Assembly: GCA_035772405.1 (NCBI GenBank)
Contig: JAYKKM010000123.1
Location: 247,001-311,000 of the forward strand
Length of the DNA: 64,000 nucleotides
Reading direction: 5' to 3'
Origin: Chrysogorgia sp. JL179-B06
Lineage: Eukaryota > Cnidaria > Anthozoa > Scleralcyonacea > Chrysogorgiidae
The notes below the pieces were generated by a model. The model did no database searches. It was not told the DNA's origin and saw only the letters and a program-made list of their open reading frames with translations. The position numbers were made by a program, and so were the translations under genes. Positions 35,121 through 47,301 of this stretch are shown here, piece by piece (the first letter of the stretch is position 1; each line of letters opens with the position of its first letter).

Positions 35121-36870
35121 TGGTTGATCGACGTCGCGACCCGATTTCGACCGAAAATCGACGTCGAAACAACGTCGTGTGCCCGCTGGGTTAAGTAGCC
35201 CAATTACTTGCTGTTACTAACATCTTAACATTTTAAAATCGATATATGTGTATGTGTTCGTTATTATGTCACCATAGGGCTCACAGTAATTGGTTTTTTA
35301 CTGTTGTGGTGTCCCTGCCAACTGTATACTATTGTTGTTATTAGTTGTTTAGTCTTTGTAATTATTGGCGAAGTTTAATAAATAAAAAAACAAACAACAA
35401 TGGGGAGCCTTCATACGCAAAGCAGTATCAAAGCAGTAAGTGTAGTCTTTCCAGACGAAAATGCAGATCCAACGATGAAAGGAACCTTGGAAAGCAGGCA
35501 AAGATTTACGACCCCCTTGGACTTGTCTCATGCACCAGTCACCCTTGATGGCAAGCTGATGTACCGAGACGCTTGCGATCTAAAACAAGGGTGGGATCTG
35601 CTCCGCTTTCTCTAGTGGAACTCGTGAACAAATGGAAGCAATGGGAGAACGCCCTACCTGCGTTTGCATCTACCAAGTGAAGTCTAGTGACCCGTAGATA
35701 ACCCATAGAAACTGTGGAACTCCACGCCTTTTGTGACGCCAGTGGACGTGATATGTGTACTGCCGTTTATGCTGTGATTCGCCAAGCCTCTGGGATCAGT
35801 CAAGGAATCGTCGCCGCGAAATCCAGACTGAGTAAACGAGGTTTAACCATTCCAAGACTGGAATTTTATCGCCAGGCATATTATGGCCGTGAATCTGGTC
35901 GCATATGGCCGTGAATCTGTGAGTGCAGTCTGTACTGTTGACTCGACAGCACAGTGGCATTGTACTGGATCTGTGGTAGAGGAGAGTACCGCCAATTCGT
36001 TGCCAATCGCATCCGAAAGATACAAGAGCACGAGATCAACGGCTGGAGACATTTTCCAACCGAGCAGAATTCTGCCAACCTTGGAAGTCGTGGTGGATTT
36101 GTTACGAATTCAATCATTGGTGGAATGCACCTGAGTGGCTGCCTCACTCATAACAGTGTGACGACCTATAGTATCAATGAGAAGTATGTTGGCCGTAACT
36201 CAACGACTTTGATGAGTTGCTTGAAAGACGCGGTCTAAGAAAGTACTTGGATCAGAAGATTCCTGCATAACTGCAGCAGAGCAAGTACCAATTATAGATA
36301 GTCGAGCCCCAACCTCAGAAGAATTGCAGCAGCAAAGCAATATTTGGATCTTGTGTGAACAAGATCGTGCCAAAAACCATCCCAAGTTCGCAGAAGATAT
36401 GTTGCAACTAAACCAGCCAAATTCCGAAGGAATTCTCGAATGTCGCAGTCGAATTCAAGTAGTCTACCCATCTACCTATTCGATGTCATCATAGAAAAGT
36501 TCGTTGATAACATACGGACACGTTACACGGTGGTGTGCGCCTCACCCTTCGTCTTCGAAGATTAACCAAACGCTTCATCAAAAGATGTTGGGGATGACGC
36601 TTGCACTTGCCAAGCCTCCCAGCTCCTTATACCTGCTACCCACAGGTAGAACTGAGCGAGCAACTGTATTCGAAACCTAACCGTCGGAATTGACTTCGCG
36701 AGACCCATCAGATATCGAAAGAAAAGTAAAGTGGAAGCCAAGCTTACCTGGTTCTATAAGCCTGCAGCCTTACGCGATGTCTGTCCCAACCTCGAGACGG
36801 TAGAATTCATCCGAAGTTTCAAGAGATTTATTGCTTGAAGTGACCGTCCGAAGATAATTTACTCTGACAA

Positions 36871-37066
36871 TATTATTATTTATTAGATAATTAACTTAAT
36901 TTATTATATTCATGTTTTGATCAAATTTTTTATGTACTAATGATTTACCGGTCATGCTATATGCTGCCTTTGTAATCTTACATATTTTAGAACTGGCATT
37001 AACACTTTTCTGGAGGAGCACCCGAATCCCCTCCTCCCCTAGCACTGCAGGAATAGCGCATTCACC

Positions 37067-37103
<37 letters not shown>

Positions 37104-39712
37104 CTACCCGGGCATTGGAAATTTTCGGGCTATAGGTACTGCTAGTTATCCGTCGAATTTCAATCGAATTTAATAGATGTTCGCATATCTTTTTTATCTC
37201 ATTGCTTGTTCGCGTTATTTATCGCATCCAGTTGTAACATCACAAAATTCAGGCACTAAATTCGTCTTCATTTTAATATATTATTCGTTGTGGAAACGAA
37301 CTTCCGTCGCATTATTCGCCTGGGTCAACGTTAGACCATATAGAGGAAACGTGCAATTCGAGTCTTTGGGACGATGTTTTTTAATATAACAATAGAAAAT
37401 ACAGCCGGGGGTTAGGAAGACACTTAAGGCGGGGGGTTAGAAAACTTATTAGGCGGGGGGTTAGAAAACACATTAGGCGCGGTTTAGGGTTAGAAAACTC
37501 ATTAGGCGCGGGTTAGGGTTAGAAAACTAATTAGGTGGGGATTAGGGTTAGCATAAGTTGTTTTGGGGTTTGTGGTTATTTGCATGGTTAAGTAGCGCTA
37601 TGGTTATACAATGCAAAAAAACATCGTCCCAAAGACGCTGCTGTACGTTAACTCTATATGATCTAACACCTACCATTCGCCTGATGCTGCGTTTACACGG
37701 AACCGGACGAATTTGGATCCGGTATGAAATTCATACGGTTCAGTTCTGTTTACACTGTACACTGTACCGTCTTTATTTTGATCCGGTTATTTTTGCGTTT
37801 ACGCGAGATACCGACATTTATACATTAGCTTATGTGCAGAACTTATGCAGAGCAAATTCAAAATGGCTACCTGCAACAAAAAAGGAAATCTACCAGACAA
37901 TATGATGCAGAATCAGTCTCAAATGTGGGAGAAAGCTTAAATTCACATTCGTCTTCTGTTTTGGTAAGCAGATATGTTTAACATCATCAGGAGAAAAAAT
38001 CATCTCCATTAATGCAAGAATACCAATGATCAAGGCCAATGCAATACTAGTCTTCTCATGCTGTAATTAGTAGTGACAACATTCTCGATTAAAAAGCTAG
38101 CAATAAAAAAGCATACAAAAACGAAAACATACTCTTTCTGAACGAATTAGGTAACCTGGCCAAATCTCACTAGGGCTCAATCTTAAGTGCCATAGGTATA
38201 CTGCCTCGTACCCAAGCGTACGTCTCACAAAGGGGGATTATGGGATCGAAGATGCAAAGGGGCTGATGAGAAGGGGGAACGCAAAATTTGATGTGAAGGA
38301 AAAATAACACCAGAAAAAAACAGGTCCTTTTTAGTAATCCCTTTTAGCCATCCCAAAAAAATGGTAACGCAAGGGGCTGATGGGAAGGAGGAAAGCGCGC
38401 AAAGGGGCTGATGGGAAGGGGCCACTTCCCATCGCCCCTTGCGCTGCCCCGCCCCTTCCCTGGAACCACACAGGTAAAAAATAGGACCTGTTTTTTTGCT
38501 GGTATAAAACTGGTTAGTGGGTACGAAATTAGCTAGTCCGGATAGAGCAGATCCGTGTAAACGCAAGACCCAACCCATACTGACCAACCATACGAATTTC
38601 ATACCAGATCCAAATTCGCCGGTACCGTGTAAATAATTGCGAGTGACATGAATATAATTGAGACTGTAGAATTTAATATCGAGTTATACGTCGAAGTGTG
38701 TCGAATATATTAAATCGAAACAAATTCATTCTTAATTATAATATATTCGTGGTAACCTGGCAACACCGTAAGGAATGCTGATTATTACGCTGTTCTCAAA
38801 TGTCATGCTCGTGGGCGGGGCGGCGCAGGCTAGCAATTTGGCGTATTCATCCATGTCATTCGAAGTCCAGTGTACGGTAGATACACTTATTTTACAAAAC
38901 CCGAAGAAATGCCGTAAACGTAACTAAAATTTGAAGCTTTGATAAGTCCTACGTATGACGGAATGCCTTTAAAAGGTAAGTGTGTCAACTAGTCGTGATA
39001 TATCATAATATTTTGGATGTTTTGCCGGTGCCAGAGCTTCTTCCGTGCTTGCAAGAGTTCTGGGAAAAAGAATCTCTTTTTAATATAACTGTTATCAAGA
39101 AATCCTACCAATAATTAAAGGCTGCATGTGAGCATTCTGTTAATTCCATAACTATTTTGTTTCTTCGATTGTGTGTCGATACACTTGCAGAGTCACTTTC
39201 ACTTTCATTTTGACAAAAATTGAAATTGTTTCACCAACTGGCAACTGTATTGTAAAAGGATCAATGTGTTACTTATCGACTGCAAAGCCCGGCTGGGATT
39301 GTGGTCAACACAAGTATAAACACGTTTATTTAAGGTGTAGTTGATCCATCGACGCTTGCAGGAAAAATATGGAATTCCTTGTATTATTGAGCTGCGTGAA
39401 GGTCAATTTCGAATGGGGGCTGATTACACGACGCCGGCTGCCCGACTTCTTTCGTTAAGAATTAAGATAATTTCATGTCTTCAAATAGCAGCCAAAACGA
39501 ATTTAAGAAACGGTATGGTCGTCCTCAAGTTAATTCAAATCGATATTCAGTCATGGCTATGGAAAGATTTCCACAAATCGTCTAAGCTTGGCTAATGTCC
39601 GGCTAATTTTCCAAGAATAATCCCGGAAGTTTCGTCGTCTGTCATATTGCCGTGAGATTCATATTGCAAAAATTTCGAAAATTAATTATGTCGGCGTCGC
39701 GGACTCTTAAAT
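36871..39712. repeat. Duplicon flank B (matches 28550-30975)
   Basis: Second copy of the flank described at 28550. It has a longer C31 run (37068-37098), an extra GGGTTAG tandem block (37398-37556), extra DNA at 37860-37960 and 38300-38460, and lacks the (TA)n run. An open frame at 39341-39595 follows a CTTGCAG acceptor-like site, but its counterpart in flank A has stops. Confidence 0.8.
37398..37556. repeat. GGGTTAG-containing tandem repeat, about five units
   Basis: Units of roughly 27-30 bp pair GGGTTAG or GGGTTAGGGTTAG with AAAACTCATTAGGCG. The counterpart in flank A (about 29060-29095) has only about one unit. Confidence 0.8.
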
Positions 39713-40436
39713 CTTAATAGACTGAACCAGGCAATGAATTGAAATGTTTTGCTGCTGCAGTTTTTAACCGATAATGTTAATATTCAGTGATCTTGCAAAT
39801 GATGGTTTTACAGCTTTGCCTAGTTGTCTCACAGGATCTCGTATTTAAATCAATGCCAATGATATGGAGACAATGCTGAGTACTTCATCATGAACTCAGT
39901 ACATTGAGTAAGTTAGTTAGTAATATATTAAAGTATGTTGAACTTCTGATGATGACCATCGCCCTCCCAGTAAAATATAAGTCGACAATGGTTGTCCTGT
40001 TTTGCCACTTAATTGCTGTTTAGCTGCGTCGTTGCGTATTCTTTCCACGCTCAGGTTCTAATTAAATGCCCCCAACAATTGCTGTAAATATTGGCGACTG
40101 ATGTTAACATCTTCATATATTGAGCTATATAGTTGGAAGTTATCACAACAAGTTGTTTAACATTTGCACATGTATGATAATATGTTGAAAGTGCAACTGT
40201 GAGGCCTTTCGGCTGATATATATGATGCATATATGATGTATATATATATATGATGGCTGCATATTGAATCATCATTTGATATCAATGTTTGTGCACTGCA
40301 TGGTACATCATAATTTTTGTTTGATTTACATAAGGGCAATTTTCCCTGTCGACTGTCAGTTTCCAAGCACGTCGATCACATCTGTCCTCCTTAATCACAG
40401 TAACCTGCATCAACCACTGTCTTCCATGTTTTGCAG
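39713..40436 (+). other. DNA just upstream of the first visible sacsin exon
   Basis: No exon, promoter or ubiquitin-like coding segment recognised. It ends in a good acceptor, CATGTTTTGCAG, so at least its last part should be intron of the sacsin transcript. Confidence 0.5.
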
Positions 40437-40525
40437 GGAGGTCATTTGGCCAAGAAAGGCCACCCTTAACTGAAATACTGAAAAACATCTTGCTGAGATA
40501 TCCTGATGGAGGTCAGATATTGAAG
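40437..40525 (+). CDS. SACS: Sacsin homologue, first visible exon (89 bp)
   Basis: After the TTTTGCAG acceptor the frame reads [17 protein letters not shown] then [12 protein letters not shown] and stops exactly at AAG|GTACAG. This is the start of the first sacsin repeat region, just before the N-box that begins the Hsp90-like ATP-binding fold. Human sacsin has the same FGQ-PPL-ILK pattern at this place, preceded by a ubiquitin-like domain (recalled). The exon enters with two bases of a split codon (gg) and leaves in phase 0, which matches the phase-0 exon at 52521. It is too short to stand out as an open frame and was found by motif. An upstream exon must exist, because there is no start codon. 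Confidence 0.85.
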
Positions 40526-40656
40526 GTACAGTATAGTATTACATTAATTCTACCATGCATATATATATATATATATATATTTATAAAATAAGTCGTGTCT
40601 TACGCATGCTGTGATTGGTCAGTTACCGTGTTTATATCAGGCTATATAACATGGAT

Positions 40657-40812
40657 GGATTACGCCATCGTGATACGCCATCAATTAGCCATCATACGCC
40701 ATCAATTAGCAATGATACGCCATCAATTAGCCATCATACGCCATCATACACCATCATACGCAATCAATTAACCATCATACGCCATCAATTAGACATCACG
40801 GAGCCATCATAC
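40657..40812. repeat. About 18-bp minisatellite (CATACGCCATCAATTAGC type)
   Basis: Roughly ten diverged units of CATACGCCATCA with or without ATTAGC. The open frame across it translates the repeat only. Confidence 0.85.
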
Positions 40813-40887
40813 GCAGTAAGGAGAATTTACGTGTTGATAAAAAGATATTTGTACATTTTATTTGCTTTCTACGGGTTATTTTATAAA

Positions 40888-41278
<391 letters not shown>

Positions 41279-41284
41279 AATATT

Positions 41285-41400
41285 TAACAATTAGACAACG
41301 AGAACGAGTTGTCTATGAGCAGATAGTCAACGAGGGCGAAGCCCGAGTTGACTATCTGCTCATAGACAATGAGGGCGAGTTGTCTAGTATTGTCTAGTAA
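41285..41400. repeat. Hairpin between the two TA arrays
   Basis: GTTGTCTATGAGCAGATAGTC (given as GTTGTCTATGAG and CAGATAGTCAAC) pairs with GTTGACTATCTG and CTCATAGACAA around CGAGGGCGAAGCCCG. It is probably part of a MITE. Confidence 0.8.
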
Positions 41401-41403
41401 TAG

Positions 41404-41900
41404 TTTTAGTATCAACCATAAACAACCTTTCTAACATTGTTCCAAATTTTCAGATAGTTTTACCTTTTTGTTTGTAGAAGTCTCCCATTCAAAATGTAGA
41501 GTTGCTCGATGGCACATGATAAACAATCGCTCACAAAAAACGAGTTTGTAATTACTTTGCTTCACATTTGGTATAGATATACTCCATAGGCAATAAAGCG
41601 AATTCATTTTCCTATTCGAAAATGTCAAACTGAACAATTTGCCATTACTTTCGGGCCAATGTTTTCATGATTTCATCACTCGTATATAAATTTTAGCGGG
41701 CGCCATGTTTGGACTAGATTTCAGGTTTGGCCGTGCAGCGTTAATATGTCGTGACTTCTGATTGGTCAGGATAGGAATATTCCAGCATAAGAAGGTTTGT
41801 GATTGGGTGACGCTACTCACCGTCTATCACCAATAGACAGTGAGTAGCTCAGCCAATCAGAATGCCGAATTTGTAATAGACCACTAGTTGGTTGATACTA
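41404..41900. mobile_element. Putative MITE between TA arrays
   Basis: TTTTAGTATCAACC at the left and GGTTGATACTAAA at the right are inverted ends. Internal CTGATTGG/CCAATCAG and ACTCACCGTCTAT/ATAGACAGTGAGT pairs also fold back. Insertion into TA-rich DNA hides any target duplication. Confidence 0.6.
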
Positions 41901-42258
<358 letters not shown>

Positions 42259-42339
42259 ACAGCCTTGTGATATGATCAGAAGCATTTCATTGAGCATACA
42301 TGTAAGTGCCTTGATCTGTACTCTCCTTAGCAAAATCTC

Positions 42340-42720
42340 TAGCCTAACCCAAATGGTCATTCTGCAAGATGCATGTAGCAGATTATGCAGGCATGCATGC
42401 AGCAGTTTATGTAGGCATGCACTGCATGTATGCACTGCATGCACAAAGTGCCACTTTGCATGCTCCTTACATGCTTGCAAGCATTCATGGATGCAGATTC
42501 ATGCATGCATGATGCATGCAAATAAATGGAATTTCATGCATTTACAGTGCATGTATGACATGCATCAGCAAATCATCTCTCAGAGTGCTTAATAAGATAT
42601 TTCATATATTTCTTAATAATATGCTTCATGTATGCATGCAAATATTGCATGGATCATGCATTAAATGGAATTGGTATCCAACACAGCTTGAATGTTAATT
42701 TAAGGCATGCAAATTAAATC
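42340..42720. repeat. TGCATG-dense block
   Basis: TGCATG or GCATGC occurs many times within 380 bp, with no fixed period. The spacing words are mostly ATGCA, CTGCA and TTGCA. It reads as a decayed ATGC simple repeat. No coding evidence. Confidence 0.75.
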
Positions 42721-42984
42721 TAAATATATTAACAAACTTGACTATTAATAAAACTATCTGTCTTAACAGGAATACAGTGATTCAATTGACAAACAAATAT
42801 TTTCAGAGATAAATATATATGATCAAAATTATCACAAAAAATATAAAAAGCCATAATATCTTAATAATAGCACATGAAAGTTGTTAATCTACATGATTAA
42901 CCTACACTAAATTGTTGACTAGAGTGAGATTTCAACTTGCACCTTCCGGATTCTAATTCCTTTGGTTTTCTGAAACCAATTACT

Positions 42985-43245
42985 GTTGTAGTCTAGTGGT
43001 TATGTACGGCACACATGGTCTATGAGCTGGGAGACACAGGTTCAAATATCCAGGTCAGACCACCACTCAGGTCTTAAAATGATTGAGGAGAAAGTGCTGC
43101 CTTTGCAATAAATACCAGCAAATGGTAAGACTTTCATGTCTTCTTGGATAACGACCTAATAAAGCGTAGGTCCTCGGAACCCCTATCAATTGGACTTCTT
43201 GCCTGTTAGGTTATTCCGTTTACCGAAAAGAGTGATAAATATAAT
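42985..43245 (+). repeat. tRNA-derived SINE-like repeat, uninterrupted copy
   Basis: A box TAGTCTAGTGG and B box GGTTCAAATATCC, then a body ending in GATAAATATAATAAA. It matches the split minus-strand copy at 966-2077 over its length. Confidence 0.75.
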
Positions 43246-43559
43246 AAACTGATATTTCTGGTTTGCTGCTCTACCAGTTGAGCTATCCAATACCTGTAAG
43301 CTGTGCACAAAATATTTTCACAAAAACTTAAACACTTATATGATCATCTCTAACTATGTTTAGTAATTAATTGCATGATTATAAACAGCTGTCACTACTT
43401 AGTCGACTCAATAGTGTACATAAAACTTCATAAAAATAATTTTTAATATTCTGTAAAAATGACAGTTTTAACAAAATTAAATAAAATAAAATATTAAAAG
43501 TCAGGTTAATAAGTCACGCAAATCTTTGTGGATAAATTTTGGGTGACGGAAAATTGCAG

Positions 43560-43800
43560 TTTTCTGGAGGTAGGGCCCCCAGAAAAGCTGGAGAAGCGAA
43601 AGTCAGAGTGAGAGTAAGGGCCCTCACTGTTATGGACCTTGCTCTCTATGTCCCAGCCGGGCTTCCCCGTGGTGAAGTTACTGAGAGAAGCGAAGATCAG
43701 GCGGTGAAGGTAAGGGCCCTCACCATTATGGACCTTGCTCTCCTTTGCCAGAGTGTGTGCTTCACCGTGGGTGAAGTGTGGCCGAGGGGACACCACTTTC
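43560..43800. repeat. About 115-bp tandem duplication, open on both strands
   Basis: Two diverged units share GTAAGGGCCCTCAC, ATGGACCTTGCTCTC and CCGTGGTGAAGT-like blocks. The open frames on both strands reflect the absence of stops in the repeat; no domain recognised. Confidence 0.7.
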
Positions 43801-44622
43801 CATCCCGATTACTTTATTTGATTCTAAAAATCCCAATTTTTTTAAAATATATTCTTTGCTTATTACATGATGATCGATATTTAGTGAAACATTAAGCTAT
43901 GTTACAATATTCAGTTATTTAAGCTCTAGACTGTTCCAAGCTAGCTTTTTCTCTCATTTTTTATTTACTTATATTTACATATTAATTTAGATTTTTAAAG
44001 GGCGCGGTGGGTGGGATAAAATTTGAGTGATGCTTTGACGAAGGCAGTCAAAATCAGAATGGGCTAGCCTGTTTTTGGCATGCCTTTTTGCGCTTGGTTT
44101 GGAATGCCCGGTTGATTAGATCTTGTTAGATAACTAGGGCGTGCGTGCGAGGCATAGCGCAGGAAATGTAATTAGGATGCGTAGCTGTGGCATGATAGTA
44201 TTTTAGATGTTGCTTCTCATTAATCCCAATTTATCTAGTTAATATAAATTGGAGTTATTTCGGTCCTGCCAATACACTGCCACCCATGATGTAGTCGTTG
44301 ACAATGGATGGGAAATGGAGTGAGGACAAAATTAAACTTTGCTCCTGGTGGAATATTGACAATACACTGATGTGAACATGAAATGGATTTGAATGAATTT
44401 AAATAAAGTAAAATGTTGTAATAATTTTGTCTGAAATGATTTTTATCTGATTGGGACTCATCTGTGTTCAGGTGTTAAGGTTGGGATTATCATTTAGGGT
44501 AAAAGAACTATGGTTAGTTGGAATTAAAATTGATTTAAATAAATATTTTGTTATAATTATTTTATTTTGTCTGAATGATTTATTGTTGGTCTGACGATAT
44601 GAGGCGAGGCGAGGACAAACTG
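43801..44622. other. Intronic stretch with no feature seen
   Basis: AT-rich DNA with a short GGCGAGG repeat near 44600. A Tandem-like pair of TTTGTCTGAATGATTT segments lies near 44430 and 44565, about 135 bp apart. No exon or element boundary found. Confidence 0.5.
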
Positions 44623-45047
44623 AGGCGAGGACAAACGGTAAATGCATTCTATAGTCCGCTCCCTCGAATCGTCAGGTTCCATGCATGACAGGGAAAGCAC
44701 TTTCTAACATAAAACTAGTGGTCCTGGAACGACGTGCCTGCATGTAGAAGTAGAAAAGGATAAATAAAGTAGGAGACAAAAAATATGTCTAAAACAGCCG
44801 CAGACTTAAAATCCCTAGTGAGCTAATGCCATGCATAACTGATGCAAGGGTGCAACAAGACGAGAGTTGGGGAGGACTAGCGCCCCACCCCATTATTTTT
44901 GTTGGGGGGGGGGGGGAGGGTTGATTTGAGAGGGAAATTTTGGAGGTCAGTTTCAGTGCCATTTGTTGTCTACATGTTACTTATAGGCTTTTTCCCGCTT
45001 TTCAATCTTGTCTTGGAAAACATGAAGCTGCAAATTTATAGTAATAT
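44623..45047. repeat. Interspersed repeat, relative of 30990-31435
   Basis: Direct match from GAGGCGAGGACAAACGGTAA to GGAAAACATGAAG, with a G12 run near 44905 in place of the AGGGGGAGGGG of the other copy. Confidence 0.75.
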
Positions 45048-46235
45048 TTGAAAAGCAGTTTGTCATGATCTCGTTTTCTACTTAGCACTTACTCGTAATG
45101 TTCAAACTAAAATACCGTGTGAGGGACTGAAACCAACATCCAGATTCTTTTGACTATGCATGGCCATCTTGTTTTACCTGCAGTACAATATGGATATTGG
45201 ATATACAGTAGATACTCTCTTCTTGGAATGAGGATAATCACCATTTCTTAAAAGCCCCTGGAATCAGAGTGCAATATAACGGTCGACCACCGGCCATATT
45301 CCGCGCAAAACGCGGATATGGCCATCCACTGGTTGGCCACAGTAATTTCTCCCTCATTCTCGCAAAATCAAAACGTAATCGGTTACACGTGCTAGGGAAG
45401 ATCTTTTCCAGCATTGAGCCAGCCTTTTCTAGCGCACTCTGTTTTGAGTCGTTAAGTGCGAAATATCGCTTATTTGCTTCTTTCTTCGGAGCTAATATCT
45501 CAAACTGTCCGTATAATCTGCAGACTGCATATAACATGCAGATTAATTGGACCGGGGGAATCCTTGAATCCTTTACATAGGCGATATTTGCTGCGATTGT
45601 TCTGACCCTTACGTATGCGCAGAGAGCCTGCTCGCAGGCTAGTATGTGATATGTTGGATGACTCACTAAAGTATTAAACGTCATAGATCTGCACAAATAT
45701 GGTTCAATACATTCGTAAGATAATTCATTCGATCGCATGTGTTAAAAAGAGAAAAATTGCAGCAAAAATATCCTGTGTAAATGGGCCTTTACAATGCGTG
45801 AATTGGATATCTTAATTTGAAACCGAATAAATAATTTGTTGAAACAAAATCGGAGAATACTTCATTCGACAAAGACAAATTTCAGCAAATATCTCATTCG
45901 GCCAAGAAAAAACCATTGAATTGCTCCATTGAATTAAAAAATAATTGGTGTCCGATCATGTCCGACCAAAACCTGAGTTGGTCTGACATAATGTCAGACC
46001 AAGTTTTTTGAATTATATTGCACTCTGCCTGGAATAATAATAATCACGAACCCTAATCCTAACTGTAATCCTAACCCCTAATCTATAGGTAAACCATAAT
46101 GCTAAATCCTAATACTAAATCCTAAACACTAACCCCCCAGCTGGGATCTAATCCTGCACTAGCCTACCTATGCTTGCACAAACTTATAGATTAATGTAAG
46201 ACATAAGGGTTGTGGTCTTAATGGATTTATTGAAA
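45048..46235. other. Intronic stretch; overlapping open frames of unknown meaning
   Basis: 45238-45738 is open on the minus strand (166 codons) and 45269-45580 on the plus strand. Neither shows a domain I recognise; a mobile-element fragment is likely. 46040-46140 has degenerate CCTAA repeats of telomere type. Confidence 0.45.
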
Positions 46236-46908
46236 CAGGGCGCGAAATAACGGACAATGTCCGGCCAAATTGAGGCGCTGTCCGGTCAAACTCTCGCCTT
46301 GCCGGTCATTTTGACTGATCGCATAATGACATTAAGCAAAAGAACAAAATAATTGCTCAAAAGACGAGGTGGAAATAAATTCATTTGCGAGTGGGTGCAA
46401 CTGTCAAAACCAGCACTGTTATGTTATGTTTCTTTTACTATATCAATCAAATGAGGCAATCGCACGACAGACGGATTTAAAAATTAACAAGCGTCGCTCC
46501 GAAACTTTCCAGAGAGAAGTCGACAAAGAATATCTACTTTATAGACTGAATAAAATGAATCTGGACTGCTAATTAAATAAATTAAAGCTGAAAAGTATCG
46601 GTATTTCATTTGTGTTGACACGATACCACCACTTAGAAATGATTTTCAAATTGCTCCAAATAATTAGGTGAAGGTTTTGCACATTTTCAGTCTTGTATCA
46701 CGTGTAAACGCAACGGCTAACATAAGCTAAAGCGCAATGCATTTTATGTGAAGGAGTACGTTTACCGATGGCGATTACGGAATTAAGGCTTTTTTCAGGC
46801 TTTAGCTGAATAATTTGTCCGGTCATAAAAGCGGCATGTCCGAGCTAAAATTGACTTGGCCGGTCATCTTGACCGGCGACCAGCTGGCAGTAAATATTTC
46901 GCGCCCTG
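46236..46908. mobile_element. hAT-like MITE with CCGGTCA subterminal repeats
   Basis: Ends CAGGGCGCGAAATA and TATTTCGCGCCCTG are inverted. TTGAAA occurs directly on both sides, though not in a clean 8-bp register. GTCCGG, CCGGTCA and TGACCGG motifs cluster next to each end. The 68-codon frame at 46369-46572 is unrecognised. Confidence 0.75.
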
Positions 46909-47267
46909 TTGAAATGACAATAATCATCATCGTGCTCAACCGAAGGCACAATATGATGATTATCATCATACGCAAGTCAGAGGACATGTTGATAATTATC
47001 GTCATAGCCAAGTATGAGCTGCCATGTATGTTAATTGGTGAGGGACTTCGCGCAACTCTTATGATGCCTAAAATAGGACAGATCAAGGGTTTCTTAAAAA
47101 AAGTTATAGTACGCGTACTACCGTACTATCATTGGCAAAGTCAGAGATCTTTGATTTGAAACTTTCACTAAGAGATTTTCAGCAAACACTGCCGCACCGC
47201 CGTACTATCCCAGACACTGCCGTATCGTACCACGGCAAAATGCGAAATTTCACCGTACTATCGTACC

Positions 47268-47301
<34 letters not shown>

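Larger units (their letters stand above)
32533..35190. mobile_element. ACGTC-minisatellite TIR element
   Basis: Ends CCCAGCGGGCA and TGCCCGCTGGG (allowing one base) are inverted, and the host sequence GGGGTT/TTAAG rejoins across it. Both subterminal regions are built of ACGTCG/CGTTGA tandem units. A similar CCCAGCGGGCA-ended element with ACGTC repeats is, to my recollection, widespread in marine animals, but I cannot name its superfamily. The interior at 33760-34555 holds no recognised protein. A TTAA palindrome is nested at 33075-33743. Confidence 0.7.
32306..35399 (+). mobile_element. 3' end of a non-LTR retrotransposon, itself interrupted
   Basis: 32306-32530 encodes a typical C-terminal tail of a jockey/CR1-like ORF2 (TYFVRTARTWNCLPEHF, FKSLLFGYY). 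35191-35399 is its 3' untranslated part, ending in AATAAATAAAAAAAC. Together they form a 5'-truncated insertion in Pao copy B, opened at 32532 by the ACGTC-rich element. The poly-A-like tail marks retrotransposition. Confidence 0.75.
31440..36870 (+). pseudogene. BEL/Pao LTR-retrotransposon remains, copy B, split
   Basis: Left part 31440-32305: FHQEFREQLF-like leader, EEYDAIIRKQLEQGVVEKP (about 31670), DIRKVFLQVRIREED (about 31930), RALFGLAPSFLLGG (about 32045), YVDDLVSGG (about 32160). Right part 35400-36870: HAFCDASGRDMCTAVYAV (about 35725), a WWNAPEWL-like motif (about 36115), then integrase residues VGIDFARPIRYRKKSK (about 36680) and RPKIIYSDN (about 36855). Many stops and shifts. It keeps the RT core that copy A lost, and copy A is cleaner at 27620-27840. 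A 3.1 kb insertion separates the halves. Confidence 0.85.

Noticed and set aside
34661..35203. Arg/Thr-rich open frames in the ACGTC arrays
   Set aside because: They are translations of the tandem repeat in several frames.
39341..39595. Open frame after a CTTGCAG acceptor-like site as the missing sacsin ubiquitin-like exon
   Set aside because: No ubiquitin-like pattern is visible, and the duplicate at 30655-30970 has stops, which fits repeat DNA.
42985..43070. Functional tRNA gene
   Set aside because: A and B boxes are present, but no convincing cloverleaf, and the sequence continues into a shared body repeated at 966-2077.
45238..45738. 166-codon minus-strand frame and overlapping plus-strand frame
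   Set aside because: No recognisable domain, open on both strands, inside an intron; probably repeat-derived, so described only as an uncertain stretch.
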